64,000 nt of DNA, from positions 144,658 through 208,657 of the forward strand of contig NZ_LZRN01000002.1 of NCBI RefSeq assembly GCF_001678675.1, written 5' to 3'. This document shows positions 53,837 to 62,858 of this stretch, one piece after another. Made by a program: the position numbers and the translations under genes. The notes beneath the pieces were generated by a model that had not been told where the DNA came from, ran no database searches, and worked only from the letters and a program-made list of their open reading frames with translations. Each line of letters starts with the position of its first letter. Position 1 is the stretch's first letter. Source of the stretch: Gelidibacter algens. Lineage in GTDB: Bacteria; Bacteroidota; Bacteroidia; Flavobacteriales; Flavobacteriaceae.

Positions 53837-54179
53837 GCGTTATAGGTTGGTAAGGTTTTTAAGTTTTTATGTTAATGTAGTCGCTTTGACACGATATAAA
53901 AAAATCATCTGCATTGGTGTGGTGTTAGAAATGGGAAAGTGTCACTTTGGCATTTCCTTTTATTCTGTTTCGCAATTTAATGCAATTTCCTTGGTATCAT
54001 GTATTTTATTTTTTTGATGGATCTCGTGCAGATTATCAGTTTTTAGATAAATTAAAAATTTGGCGGTCTTAGTAAAAAGGTCTGAAAATTTGGTTTCTGT
54101 ACTGCTTGCTATAAAGATTAACATAAAGAATTCTATTGCTTCAATTCAGTTTAGGAAATCGGGTTTTGAATTGGGATTA
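53837..54179. other. Intergenic region, nothing recognised
   Basis: AT-rich DNA between the divergent side of the EEP gene and the cupin gene stop. A 60-codon open frame here has no family features. Confidence 0.45.
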
Positions 54180-54743
54180 TTATAGTTTCAAAGGTGGTCC
54201 GACAACTTGCATGTCATTATCCGCAAAAATATTTTCGATTTCTTTTGGGGTAGGTTCGTGGTCCAATGCTGCCATTGTAACAAAGAAATCTTCAAGTTTT
54301 CCGGCCGGTTGCAAGATCACGTTCATTCTACCCTTTTTTGATTTTTGTGTCCATGCGTGAGGCACTTTACGTGGTAAAAATATGCTGTCTCCAACGGCCA
54401 TATGATATTTTTCATCTCCTACCTGAAAATAGTACGCACCGTCAATAACATAGAATATTTCGTCCTGTGAATTATGAATGTGCAATGGTGTTCCACGTCC
54501 TGGGGAAAGCGAGGTCTGCTCAAATATTGCCAGGTCGCCATTGGTGTCCGTACCGGATATTTTAAGATCCAAAATATTGGAATTCACACCTTTTAGTTTT
54601 AAATGCCCATGTAGTCGGCCTTCGCCCGCACTAATTTTAAATCCTTTGTCTTTACGTTTGGTCACTTTTTCAATTGGGGTAAACGCCCACAGTGGTATGG
54701 TCATGAACGTAAGAAGTGCTGCAATGAATCCATTTCTTTTCAT
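54180..54743 (-). CDS. Secreted cupin-domain protein
   Basis: 187 residues. Hydrophobic signal-like N-terminus (about 1-22), then a single cupin_2 domain: motif 1 PGRGTPLHIHNSQDEIFYVIDGAYYF (metal-type His, His, Glu) and motif 2 VGDSIFLPRKVPHAW. Cupins of this type bind a metal and small ligands; without a substrate neighbour the reaction is unknown. Confidence 0.83.
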   Translation of the reverse strand: MKRNGFIAALLTFMTIPLWAFTPIEKVTKRKDKGFKISAGEGRLHGHLKLKGVNSNILDLKISGTDTNGDLAIFEQTSLSPGRGTPLHIHNSQDEIFYVIDGAYYFQVGDEKYHMAVGDSIFLPRKVPHAWTQKSKKGRMNVILQPAGKLEDFFVTMAALDHEPTPKEIENIFADNDMQVVGPPLKL

Positions 54744-55368
54744 AAGATTACTATTTTAAGGGTAATTGGGAAATTTCCAAAAATCCTTTGTTTTTACGTA
54801 TCCTAATGTACTTAATTAAGTGAAGCATTGTAAAACCAGATGTATAAGAAATTCCAAAATATTCGCGATAAAGCTATTTAATTGGTCTCAGATTTAGTTA
54901 AAACTATGTACTTTAGTGCATCTCGCTTTAGCTTCTAAAAATTTTGACACGAATTTCACGAATTTTCACGAATTCATTGGTTCATTGAAAATACAGTCGT
55001 AAATCATTTACTGTATATTTCACGAATGCAACAGACTTTCAGTCTTTTTTAAAAATACTATGGCACTTTAGTCCATAGTGATTTAGTTCTTCTTATGCCA
55101 AACTGAATTTCAATTGGTTGCTTGTGATTTTGATGGCGTGTTGGCTTTGCGCGAAATGTGAAATAGTCACAAACACCAAAACAAAATATTAAAACCATGA
55201 GTAATTACAAATGTATATGGCTTTTAGTGTTGGCTTTGTCAATCTGAATTATTTTATAAATGGTCTATTTAAGTCAGGCTGTCAGATTATTTTTAAAATC
55301 GGTTAAAAAATTAGGGCTGTCGTTATATTTACAACAGCCCTAATTTAAATTTCATTCTGTAATAAAAA
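54744..55368. other. Gene-poor region with CACGAATT repeats and a truncated ORF
   Basis: About 625 bases. Short direct repeats of TTTCACGAATT lie at 54950-54980 with a further copy near 55018. The palindrome CTATGG..CCATAG sits near 55060-55080. An ATG at 55197 starts a signal-peptide-like sequence MSNYKCIWLLVLALSI that ends at a TGA after 16 codons, perhaps a leftover of a deleted gene. The terminator at 55309-55346 closes the region. Confidence 0.5.
55309..55346 (-). terminator. Terminator of the metal efflux cluster
   Basis: Stem AGGGCTGT / ACAGCCCT around a 14-base loop; on the minus strand it is followed by a T-run. It lies just past the pump gene stop. Confidence 0.85.
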
Positions 55369-58300
55369 CTACTGTTTTCTAATAACCAATTGATACACAC
55401 AAGGAATGACCACCAAATTCAAAACCGTAGCAGAAAGCAACCCACCCAAAATAACCACAGCCATTGGGCTTTGTATTTCACTTCCGGGTTCGCCTCCTTT
55501 TAGAGCTAATGGGATTAGTGCCAGGCCTGTTGTAAAGGCTGTCATTAAAATTGGGTTTAATCTGTCCAATGCGCCAGTTTTAATCAACTGAAATCCTTTC
55601 ATTCCTTCCTTTCTTAAATCTTCATAACGGGAAACCAATAAGATGCCGTTGCGAGTTGCAATACCAAACAAACTAATGAAACCTATTGTTGCTGCAATAC
55701 TGATGATGCCTGATGTAAAATACACAATCAAGATACCACCAATTAAAGCTAATGGCAGATTTATTAAGACTATAAAAGCCAGTTTCACATCTTTAAACTC
55801 GTAATAAAGCAACAGAAATATGATAGCTATGGCAATAATTGCGGTTATCAAAAGTAATTGCGAGGCTTTAGATTCGCTTTCAAACTGCCCGCCATATTGC
55901 ACACGGTAGCCTTCTGGCATATTCACATTATTTGCCACAACCTCTTTGATCTCGTTTACAGCACCATGCAAATCCCTGCCTTGAACGTTGGCAGCCACTA
56001 CAATTTTACGTTGTACATTTTCTCGATTGATGGTGTTGGGACTACTTACTGAAGCTATCGTTGCCAATTCGCCCAAAGTGGTTTGACCACCATTTGGTAA
56101 ACTGATTAAGGTGTTGCCAATATTTTCAATAGTATCCCGAAATGGTTTTTCATAGCGAACCACCAAATCAAAATACTGCTGTCCTTCATAAATCTCGCCT
56201 GCTTCTTCGCCTGCATATGCAATATCTACTTGATCCATTAAATTACCAACTGTCATTCCATACGCTGAAAGAATTTGACGTTTGGGTTGGATGCGTATTT
56301 GTGGTACTTCAATTTGTTGGTCAACCGCAACATCTGCCAATCCATCGATGTCTTTGATGTTTTGCTCTACACTTTTTCCAACTTCAAACAAACGTTGCAA
56401 ATCTGAACCGAATATTTTAATGGCAATATTGGCACGAGTACCAGAAAGCATATGGTCAATACGGTGGGCAATGGGTTGTCCCAAGGTAATATTAACGCCT
56501 GGTGCAATACTCAATTTATTTCTAACTTCTTCAAAAAATTCTTCTTTAGTTTTGTCTTCGAGAACAAAAGGAACGTCAATTTCCGAAGCATTTACGCCTT
56601 GTGCGTGTTCATCTAATTGTGCTCTTCCAGTTCTTCTTGTTACGACTTCTACTTCCGGTAAATCCAGTAATATGGTCTCTATTAAATTCCCTGTTTTATT
56701 ACTTTCTTCCAAAGACATTCCGGGTGGGCCAACGACACTAATAACCAAAGAGCCTTCATTAAATTCGGGCAAAAAACTCCGTCCCAATTGGGTTAAAACC
56801 AGCATACTAATGATAAATGCGATTACTGTAGTTCCAATAATCGTTTTAGGAATTTTAGTGGCACGTTCCAATAGGTTGCCATAATGTTTCTGTAACCAAC
56901 GTTCCACTTTTGTACCATCGGATTGTTTCTTTAAAAGCTTTTCATTATCCAATAAATAGGAACACAAAATTGGTGTTACGGTTACTGCAACAATCAACGA
57001 TGTTAAAACCGAAGTCACGAATGCTATACCTAACGGTTGCAACAAACGTCCTTCCATTCCGCTTAAAAAGAACAAGGGAATAAAAGACACTATAATAATT
57101 AAGGTTGCAATGATGATAGAGCTTCGTATTTCTACCGAAGCATCACGTACAACCGTAAGTGTTGATTCACGTTCTTCTTTTGGTTTTCTGATGTTTTCGC
57201 GCAGGCGTTTATACACGTTTTCTACATCAATAATGGCATCATCCACCAAAGCACCAATCGCAATTGCCATACCGCCCAAACTCATTGTGTTGATGGTATA
57301 ACCCAACCATTTTAAAATAATGATGGACACTAATAATGAAATAGGAATTGCCAATAAGGATATTAAGGTTGTTCTCCAATTCATCAAAAAGATGAACAGA
57401 ATTATCATGACAAAGAATGCACCTTCCAATAAGGTCTGGTTCAAATTGCTAATAGAAGCATCAATAAAATCGGATTGTCTAAAAATGTGATTTTTGATGT
57501 TGACCCCTTTTGGCAAGGTTTTTTCTAAATCGGCAATCGCTACATCCAAGCGGTCAGTCAGTTCCAAAGTGTTGACATCGGGTTGTTTTGAAATGGTCAA
57601 GATAACTGCTGGTTTTGCATTTAAAGAACCATCACCAATTTTATCGGCAGCACCAATCTGAACAGTTGCCACATCTTTTATTTTGATAGTTTGCCCATTC
57701 ACTTGTTTTAAAACGGCTTCCTGCAAATCTTCCAACGCATAAGCTCTACCACTTCCTTTAATGATGTATTGATTGCCATATTGATTGATTACTCCGCCTG
57801 GAGCGTTGGTGTTTGCTTCCTTAACGTGCTCTACCAATTCAGAAAGACTTACATTGTAATGCTTCATCTTTTCAGGGTTGGCAAATACTTGGTATTGTTT
57901 GTACTCGCCGCCAATCACCACCACATTCGCGATGCCACCAATCGCTTTAATACGCGGTCTTATTGTCCAATCAGATAAAGTTCTCAATTCCATTGGCGAT
58001 AGGCTATCGGAGGTTACTCCCAACAGCATTATTTCGCCCATAATGGATGAAATAGGCGCCATTGTTGGTGCGCCAATACCTTCGGGTAAATTTTCACGAA
58101 CCATCGGGATGCGCTCACTTACAATTTGCCGTGCCCGATAAATATCGGTTCCCCATTCAAATTCTATCCAAACAATGGAAATTCCAGCTGCGGATGATGA
58201 ACGGATCCGTCTCACATTAGGCGAACCATTTAGGGCGGTTTCCAATTGATAGGTCACTAATTTTTCTACTTCTTCAGATTCCATTCCGTGCGCTTCGGTC

Positions 58301-58449
58301 AGGATTGTAACCGTTGGCGCAGTAAGGTCTGGGAACACGTCAACATTCATTGTGCGAGCATAATAGATGCCCAACACGCTCAACGCAACCGCTCCCAACA
58401 GAATGAGCAATCTATTATGAAGTGAAATTGATAATATTTTGTTTAACAT
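55369..58449 (-). CDS. Heavy-metal RND efflux pump, CusA/CzcA family
   Basis: 1026 residues, twelve transmembrane helices with two large periplasmic loops. The proton-relay/metal region in TM4 reads AIGALVDDAIIDVENVYKRL, which resembles the HME4/HME5 type (AIGAMVDAAIVMIEN in CusA) and not the DFGxxxDGAxxxVEN of Zn/Co/Ni pumps. A monovalent metal such as Cu or Ag is therefore a guess. The pump works with the adaptor at 58768 and the TolC-like protein at 60620 to form a tripartite efflux system. Confidence 0.94.
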   Translation of the reverse strand: MLNKILSISLHNRLLILLGAVALSVLGIYYARTMNVDVFPDLTAPTVTILTEAHGMESEEVEKLVTYQLETALNGSPNVRRIRSSSAAGISIVWIEFEWGTDIYRARQIVSERIPMVRENLPEGIGAPTMAPISSIMGEIMLLGVTSDSLSPMELRTLSDWTIRPRIKAIGGIANVVVIGGEYKQYQVFANPEKMKHYNVSLSELVEHVKEANTNAPGGVINQYGNQYIIKGSGRAYALEDLQEAVLKQVNGQTIKIKDVATVQIGAADKIGDGSLNAKPAVILTISKQPDVNTLELTDRLDVAIADLEKTLPKGVNIKNHIFRQSDFIDASISNLNQTLLEGAFFVMIILFIFLMNWRTTLISLLAIPISLLVSIIILKWLGYTINTMSLGGMAIAIGALVDDAIIDVENVYKRLRENIRKPKEERESTLTVVRDASVEIRSSIIIATLIIIVSFIPLFFLSGMEGRLLQPLGIAFVTSVLTSLIVAVTVTPILCSYLLDNEKLLKKQSDGTKVERWLQKHYGNLLERATKIPKTIIGTTVIAFIISMLVLTQLGRSFLPEFNEGSLVISVVGPPGMSLEESNKTGNLIETILLDLPEVEVVTRRTGRAQLDEHAQGVNASEIDVPFVLEDKTKEEFFEEVRNKLSIAPGVNITLGQPIAHRIDHMLSGTRANIAIKIFGSDLQRLFEVGKSVEQNIKDIDGLADVAVDQQIEVPQIRIQPKRQILSAYGMTVGNLMDQVDIAYAGEEAGEIYEGQQYFDLVVRYEKPFRDTIENIGNTLISLPNGGQTTLGELATIASVSSPNTINRENVQRKIVVAANVQGRDLHGAVNEIKEVVANNVNMPEGYRVQYGGQFESESKASQLLLITAIIAIAIIFLLLYYEFKDVKLAFIVLINLPLALIGGILIVYFTSGIISIAATIGFISLFGIATRNGILLVSRYEDLRKEGMKGFQLIKTGALDRLNPILMTAFTTGLALIPLALKGGEPGSEIQSPMAVVILGGLLSATVLNLVVIPCVYQLVIRKQ

Positions 58450-58551
58450 CTTTTTCTAATTTTTAATGTTTAATTTTTGGGTTCTATGTTGAATATTGTG
58501 GGCAAAATGCAATGGCCTAATTAACAGATATGTTATCAGAAATTAAACCAA

Positions 58552-58642
58552 TCTCTCCGTGAATCTCTTTCGTCTCTGCGAATCTCTGCGTTATAGCTAT
58601 TACACAGAGATTCGCAGAGTTCCGCGGAGTTACACAGAGAAA
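58552..58642. repeat. Large imperfect palindrome (CTCTGCGAATCTCTG type)
   Basis: Arms of about 39 bases at 58552-58590 and 58602-58642 with an 11-base centre. The inner 17 bases of the arms match almost perfectly; outer parts have several mismatches. It resembles a dispersed intergenic palindrome that I recall from other Bacteroidota genomes. Confidence 0.8.
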
Positions 58643-58731
58643 TTAAGTAATAACTATTATTGAGTAAACCGTTATGCACTCGAAACAACACAGAGCCAAT
58701 TTTTGAATCTGAATGTTCAATTTGTGACATC

Positions 58732-58765
58732 CTTACTCATAACTCACAACCCACAACTCACAACT
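58732..58765 (-). repeat. Heptad repeat after the adaptor stop
   Basis: On the gene strand, directly after the TAA: AGTTGTG, AGTTGTG, GGTTGTG, AGTTATG, AGTAAGG. Pattern [A/G]GTNNNG with a 7-bp period. Confidence 0.7.
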
Positions 58766-58767
58766 TA

Positions 58768-60273
58768 TTAATGTTCGTGACCGTGTGCAGGTGTTGAGCC
58801 TGACATTGAAGCCATTTTAACTTGGTACGCTCCTTCTGTGACGACCACTTCGCCCACTCCCAGACCTTGAAGTATTTCTACATTTTCGCCATTGCGCTTT
58901 CCAATTTTCACAGGTCTTCTTTCAAAGCTTTCTCCTGAAAGTTGCACGATTACTGAATAACTTCCATAATCTTCCAATAAGGCATTAACAGGAACCATTG
59001 TGTTTTGGGTGGCATCTCCCATCGCTATTTGAACTGGTGTCAGGCTTCCTTCTGGCATATCGACCTCTGCATTTACCTGGGCAAAAACCGAAATCAATGG
59101 GTTTTCACGTTCTACATCCTTACCAATAGAAAGTATTTTTCCTTCGCCATCTTTTATATTTTTCCATTGCCCATCCTTGGTTTGATACCAAATATCTTGT
59201 GCATTCTCCATTGAAAGTCCGTAGCTTGGTGCTAACTGGGTTTTCAAAACTTTGGATTGGTGCGTGCCAATGGAAATCAACGCAACCCCTTGCTCTACAT
59301 AATCCCCATTGGAAACCGTAATAGATTTAATAAACCCATCAAAAGGTGCGCGGATTTGTTTGCTTCCGCCTGAAACTCCCGATGTCAACGATTGATAATT
59401 GGATTTAGCTATTGAAAAATTGCTCTCCACTTTTTCAAATTCAGCTTTTGGGATAATTTTAGATTCGAACAATTCCTTTTTCCGTTCGTATTCAGATTTT
59501 GCCTGTTCAAAACTGCTGCGTGCATTAGCAATTTCAGTACTCAAATTATTGGACGCCAAGCCTTGACTGCTTAAACTCATCAATAACTGACCTTGTTTTA
59601 CTGCAGTACCTTCCGTAAGGTTGTTGACTTTAAAATCAACCACACCATTGGATTTTGCTGCCAACGATTTTACAGAACCGGGTGAAGGCATCCAAACGCC
59701 AGAGGTGTTGATGACCTCGTAAATTTTACCTGAAACCACAGGCGCGGTTTGAAAATCGATTTTCCAAGCCTGCTCTTTTGAGAACGAAATGCTCCCATCT
59801 TCTTCAGCAATACCCAACGCTTTTATAGCATCATCGGTATTTGCATAAACGGTAACGTCATCAATCGTGATTTTATCGGAATAGTCAGGTGTTTTCAACT
59901 CAAAAACAAGTTGGTAGGTTCCTGCTTCTTTAGGTTGAATGGTTGGCGAAAATATACCTGGTGATGAAGGTGCTTCAGCAGTATTGCGCAACCCTTTATC
60001 GCCTTTTATCAAACTAACCGAAACCGAACCTTCATGTATGGGTTGGTGCTCGTCCAATTCTGTAAAATGAGCTGCGAATCTGCTTTGATTACCAACAATC
60101 AAGGCAGGAAACTCTACAAATAATTCTGTTTTATCCGTCCAAATGGTATGGCCCAAACGAGGAATTTCTTCACCTGCGTGCGTTCCATCAGGATTATGTG
60201 CGTGTGCATCTTCCGCCTTGTTATTACAGGACATTGCCAAAAAGGCAAACACTACTAGTATTATATATTTCAT
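58768..60273 (-). CDS. Periplasmic adaptor (membrane fusion) lipoprotein, CusB-like
   Basis: 501 residues. Lipobox FLAMSC (Cys16), then a His-containing linker (AHAHNPDGTHAGEEIP). An extra N-terminal beta domain (about 35-150) precedes the normal adaptor body: barrel-sandwich hybrid with KSLAAKSNGVVDFKVNNLTEGTAV, helical hairpin about 240-300, and a C-terminal membrane-proximal domain ending VVTEGAYQVK. The tail TPAHGHEH is His-rich. The protein bridges the pump and TolC-like gene products; the His segments may hand over metal. Confidence 0.92.
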   Translation of the reverse strand: MKYIILVVFAFLAMSCNNKAEDAHAHNPDGTHAGEEIPRLGHTIWTDKTELFVEFPALIVGNQSRFAAHFTELDEHQPIHEGSVSVSLIKGDKGLRNTAEAPSSPGIFSPTIQPKEAGTYQLVFELKTPDYSDKITIDDVTVYANTDDAIKALGIAEEDGSISFSKEQAWKIDFQTAPVVSGKIYEVINTSGVWMPSPGSVKSLAAKSNGVVDFKVNNLTEGTAVKQGQLLMSLSSQGLASNNLSTEIANARSSFEQAKSEYERKKELFESKIIPKAEFEKVESNFSIAKSNYQSLTSGVSGGSKQIRAPFDGFIKSITVSNGDYVEQGVALISIGTHQSKVLKTQLAPSYGLSMENAQDIWYQTKDGQWKNIKDGEGKILSIGKDVERENPLISVFAQVNAEVDMPEGSLTPVQIAMGDATQNTMVPVNALLEDYGSYSVIVQLSGESFERRPVKIGKRNGENVEILQGLGVGEVVVTEGAYQVKMASMSGSTPAHGHEH

Positions 60274-60358
60274 GGGTCTGATATTTTTTTTGTGGTCACA
60301 TAGATCCTTTTATGATTAAATAATCATAAGGTTTTCATCTGTTATACCTTTTGTTTTT

Positions 60359-60601
60359 TTAGTGGTCGTGATGTTCTGCACCGCTATCGTGCGTGTGTGT
60401 TTCCTCTTTCATTTCCATAGAATCTGATTTTACTTCAAATTCTTCTTGCTCCACAGGTTCCTCGTTCATATGGCCTCCATTGGCATCGTGTTCGTGACCA
60501 TGTTCTTCAGGAGTCTCTGATTTTGGTTCTGTATCTCTACAAGATGTTAGTGTAAAAATTGAAACCGTCGCGATTGCGAATATTAGTTTTGAAATTTTCA
60601 T
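60359..60601 (-). CDS. Small His-rich lipoprotein of the metal efflux cluster
   Basis: 80 residues, lipobox LTSC (Cys21). The mature part is acidic and carries nine His in two groups: HGHEHDANGGH and HTHDSGAEHHDH. It lies 18 bases after the TolC-like gene and 85 before the adaptor, so it is clearly co-transcribed. A likely periplasmic metal-binding buffer or chaperone. No named family is known to me. Confidence 0.85.
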   Translation of the reverse strand: MKISKLIFAIATVSIFTLTSCRDTEPKSETPEEHGHEHDANGGHMNEEPVEQEEFEVKSDSMEMKEETHTHDSGAEHHDH

Positions 60602-60619
60602 AATATTTTATTTTAAAAG

Positions 60620-61804
60620 TTATAATTGATGTTTTAATAATTGTGCTTGAAGCAGTTGTAATTCCTTTTCCATTTGCAGCATTCTATGCGTTGCTGTTCG
60701 GTAAAACTGAAGCTCCACATAATAATCCATAAACGAATACTCGCCCAACTGATAAGCCTTAAAAAGTAATTGCTCACTATCTAAATTGTCCATTGTGGTT
60801 TGATACTCCTTGTATTTTTCGAGCATCAACGCGTAGCGATTATAGGTTTGTTGAAATTGTGAATAAAGCGAGGTCGTGATGACTTGGGTATTGGATTGCT
60901 GATATTCATAATTTGCTTCGGCAGCTTTTACTTTGTTCTTGCTGTTCCAAAGCGGAATGGAAACACCTCCATAAAGACCAGAATAGTTGCTTCCGCTGAC
61001 ACCCTGATAATTGTAGCCAAGTGCCAAATTGGGCAACACCTTGTTTTTTTCCAATTTTATTTTTTGAAGCGAAGTTTCTTCATTGGCCCTCAATTCTTGC
61101 AATCGAGGGTCGTTTGTCAATTTTTCCAGCCAGAGATTTTCAAGTGTTTCAATTTCAGCTCGCAAAACTATTTGCGATGAAATATCCTCAATAGGATTTC
61201 CACCATTCAATGTTTTAAGTATGGATAATTGAATTTGGATATCGCTTTCAATCTGTTGCACAACAAATTGCTCTTGAATCCAAGCAATTTTCGCCTTGTT
61301 CAAATCTAAAATACCTACTTGCTCTTTATCAAAAAGGTTTTGAATTTGGTCGAAAACCTGCTTGCTTTGGGTTCTCCTTTCGGTTTCAATCGCTTTTTGC
61401 TTTTGTAAGAAAACAAGTTCTAAAACAATGCCCTTTGCTTGCAACAAGATTTCTTGTCTTTTTGTAGCATATGCGGATGCTAATTGCTCCGATTTAGATG
61501 CGTTCCATTTGCCGCGCGCCCCATAAACCGTCGGAAATTCAAAAGATTGTGAGACTTCATATTCGGTATAATCTCCGGTTGTATTATCTCCGAAAGGCAA
61601 ATAATATCCAGACAGCTGTGGGTCGGGCAAATTGTTAGTGCTCTTATTTTCGAGTTGCTGGCTTTCAATAAACGCTTGATAGCCTTTTAGCTCTATATTG
61701 TTCTGTTCTATTTGGTTTAGCAGTTCCTCTACATTAATAGTTTGTGAGAAGCCAGTAACAGAGAACAGGCACCCGCAAATTGCAGATACGATGTATTTAT
61801 TCAT
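60620..61804 (-). CDS. TolC-like outer-membrane efflux protein
   Basis: 394 residues with signal peptide about 1-20 (FSQT). Long helical stretches (residues about 25-200 and 215-394) form the two repeated OEP halves, with PNLALGYNYQGVSGSNYSGLYGGVSIPLWN typical of the beta-barrel strand region of the TolC family. It is the outer-membrane channel of the tripartite system. No CxxC or His motif is present in the chain. Confidence 0.9.
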   Translation of the reverse strand: MNKYIVSAICGCLFSVTGFSQTINVEELLNQIEQNNIELKGYQAFIESQQLENKSTNNLPDPQLSGYYLPFGDNTTGDYTEYEVSQSFEFPTVYGARGKWNASKSEQLASAYATKRQEILLQAKGIVLELVFLQKQKAIETERRTQSKQVFDQIQNLFDKEQVGILDLNKAKIAWIQEQFVVQQIESDIQIQLSILKTLNGGNPIEDISSQIVLRAEIETLENLWLEKLTNDPRLQELRANEETSLQKIKLEKNKVLPNLALGYNYQGVSGSNYSGLYGGVSIPLWNSKNKVKAAEANYEYQQSNTQVITTSLYSQFQQTYNRYALMLEKYKEYQTTMDNLDSEQLLFKAYQLGEYSFMDYYVELQFYRTATHRMLQMEKELQLLQAQLLKHQL

Positions 61805-61837
61805 TGTGTGAAATTTTAGGTTTAATCATGCCCGTCG

Positions 61838-61866
61838 GCCCGCCCGAACGGTTCATCCGGGTGGGC
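61838..61866. repeat. GC-rich hairpin in the efflux cluster
   Basis: Nine-bp stem GCCCGCCCG (61838-61846) with CGGGTGGGC (61858-61866), one G-U pair, loop of eleven. Strongly GC-rich compared with its surroundings. It sits between the small His-rich gene and the TolC-like gene. Confidence 0.75.
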
Positions 61867-61924
61867 AGACAGGTCTGAATTTGTAAAATGGAATACTTAC
61901 CCAAGGTAAAGTATGCCTAAATGA

Positions 61925-62353
61925 TTAACCTAAAGATGGTGGGCCTCTGGAATCGAGACAAGAGAGATAAGGATTGAAATATGTATTGGGGGGTTGATAG
62001 ACCGCTACCTTTTCGGCTTCATCATAGTCTATAGAAAGGCTATAATGATTAACATAAATTGAAGTATTTACATTCCTTTTAAACTTGAGATGTTTTACGC
62101 TACTTTCGTGTGTTACCAATACTTCATTAGAACCTACGGTATGTATATGTACCTCCAAAAATAAATCTAAAAGCCCTTTTTTAGGACTTTCCTTTTCTGG
62201 AACATCGTGAGAATGACTTTCACTATGTGCAACAGCTTTATGAGAGTGCTCAACTTCGTGTTGGTGATGTAAATGTGGTACAATCTGATGCAAAAGAAAT
62301 AGACTGAATATGCCTAAAAATAACAGTGCTTTTATGTGATTGTGTTTTTGCAT
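61925..62353 (-). CDS. Small His-rich membrane-anchored protein preceding the efflux operon
   Basis: 142 residues from the ATG at 62353 (a TTG at 62362 would add three). N-terminal hydrophobic signal or anchor (about 8-27), then a His-rich run HQIVPHLHHQHEVEHSHKAVAHSESHSHD. The remainder is soluble and ends with SRGPPSLG, an ending I recall from other Bacteroidota metal-cluster proteins. It is the first gene of the leftward metal efflux cluster. Probably a periplasmic metal sensor or buffer; function not established. Confidence 0.7.
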   Translation of the reverse strand: MQKHNHIKALLFLGIFSLFLLHQIVPHLHHQHEVEHSHKAVAHSESHSHDVPEKESPKKGLLDLFLEVHIHTVGSNEVLVTHESSVKHLKFKRNVNTSIYVNHYSLSIDYDEAEKVAVYQPPNTYFNPYLSCLDSRGPPSLG

Positions 62354-62359
62354 CAGATG

Positions 62360-62367
62360 CAAATGTA
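62360..62367 (-). promoter_or_regulatory. Candidate -7 element of the efflux operon
   Basis: TACATTTG (62367-62360) on the minus strand ends seven bases before the ATG, implying an extremely short leader. No TTG box at the expected distance. Confidence 0.45.
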
Positions 62368-62858
62368 ATAATTTATAATTGGATTTCTTGGTTCATTTAT
62401 TTGAAGGCAGTCTATTTCGGTGTTCAAAGAAAGAAACAGCTTCCCGAAATAAATTCAGGATAGGCTCTTTCTTTTTATAATGTGTTGGCGTTTTACGTTG
62501 GGGTAAAATAAATGTTGTGTTTGGGCGCTGGTGTTTTTCATTTCGGATTTTTAATGGTTGTTCGGTTTTTTTCAGCTTGTGCGGAACCTTTATCTTTAGG
62601 AGTTGTTACGTGGTTCAAGCACCTAATTTGGCAAATAAAAACTAGCTTTGGGCAATCCGCAGGATTTCCCAAGTGAGGACAGACCGAGCAATAGCTTAGA
62701 TACTGTTTGTGTGCCCCATTGAGGCATCTTTAATTTACCAGAAGGCAAATACAAAGAAGGTGCGATGGACGGAGGTAACGCCTTGAAATGAAACAATAGT
62801 AGCTGCTGGTTTTTTTAATCTTTTAGTTATCGAAAGATAAAAATCAACTCATCTTAGT
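62363..62858. other. Gene-poor region with an intergenic repeat
   Basis: About 500 bases. It includes the TCCGCAGGATTT element (62647-62712), which has a relative at 63516-63582. Otherwise no recognisable gene. Confidence 0.55.
62647..62712. repeat. Intergenic repeat, copy 1 (TCCGCAGGATTT type)
   Basis: Shares TCCGCAGGATTT, then AAGT, GAGGAC, AGCAAT, TTAG and a TGTTTGTG block, in the same order, with copy 2 at 63516-63582. Cores agree but spacing differs by a few bases. Confidence 0.65.

Larger units (their letters stand above)
58450..58767. other. Gap in the efflux cluster with palindrome and heptads
   Basis: 318 bases between the adaptor stop and the pump start. It holds the large palindrome at 58552-58642 and the heptad repeat at 58732-58765. 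The pump may have a separate promoter or be fed by readthrough. Confidence 0.6.

Noticed and set aside
56282..56884. 200-codon open frame on the plus strand
   Set aside because: Shadow of the pump gene on the opposite strand.
58552..58642. tRNA gene
   Set aside because: The fold is one long hairpin without a T-arm consensus; no cloverleaf.
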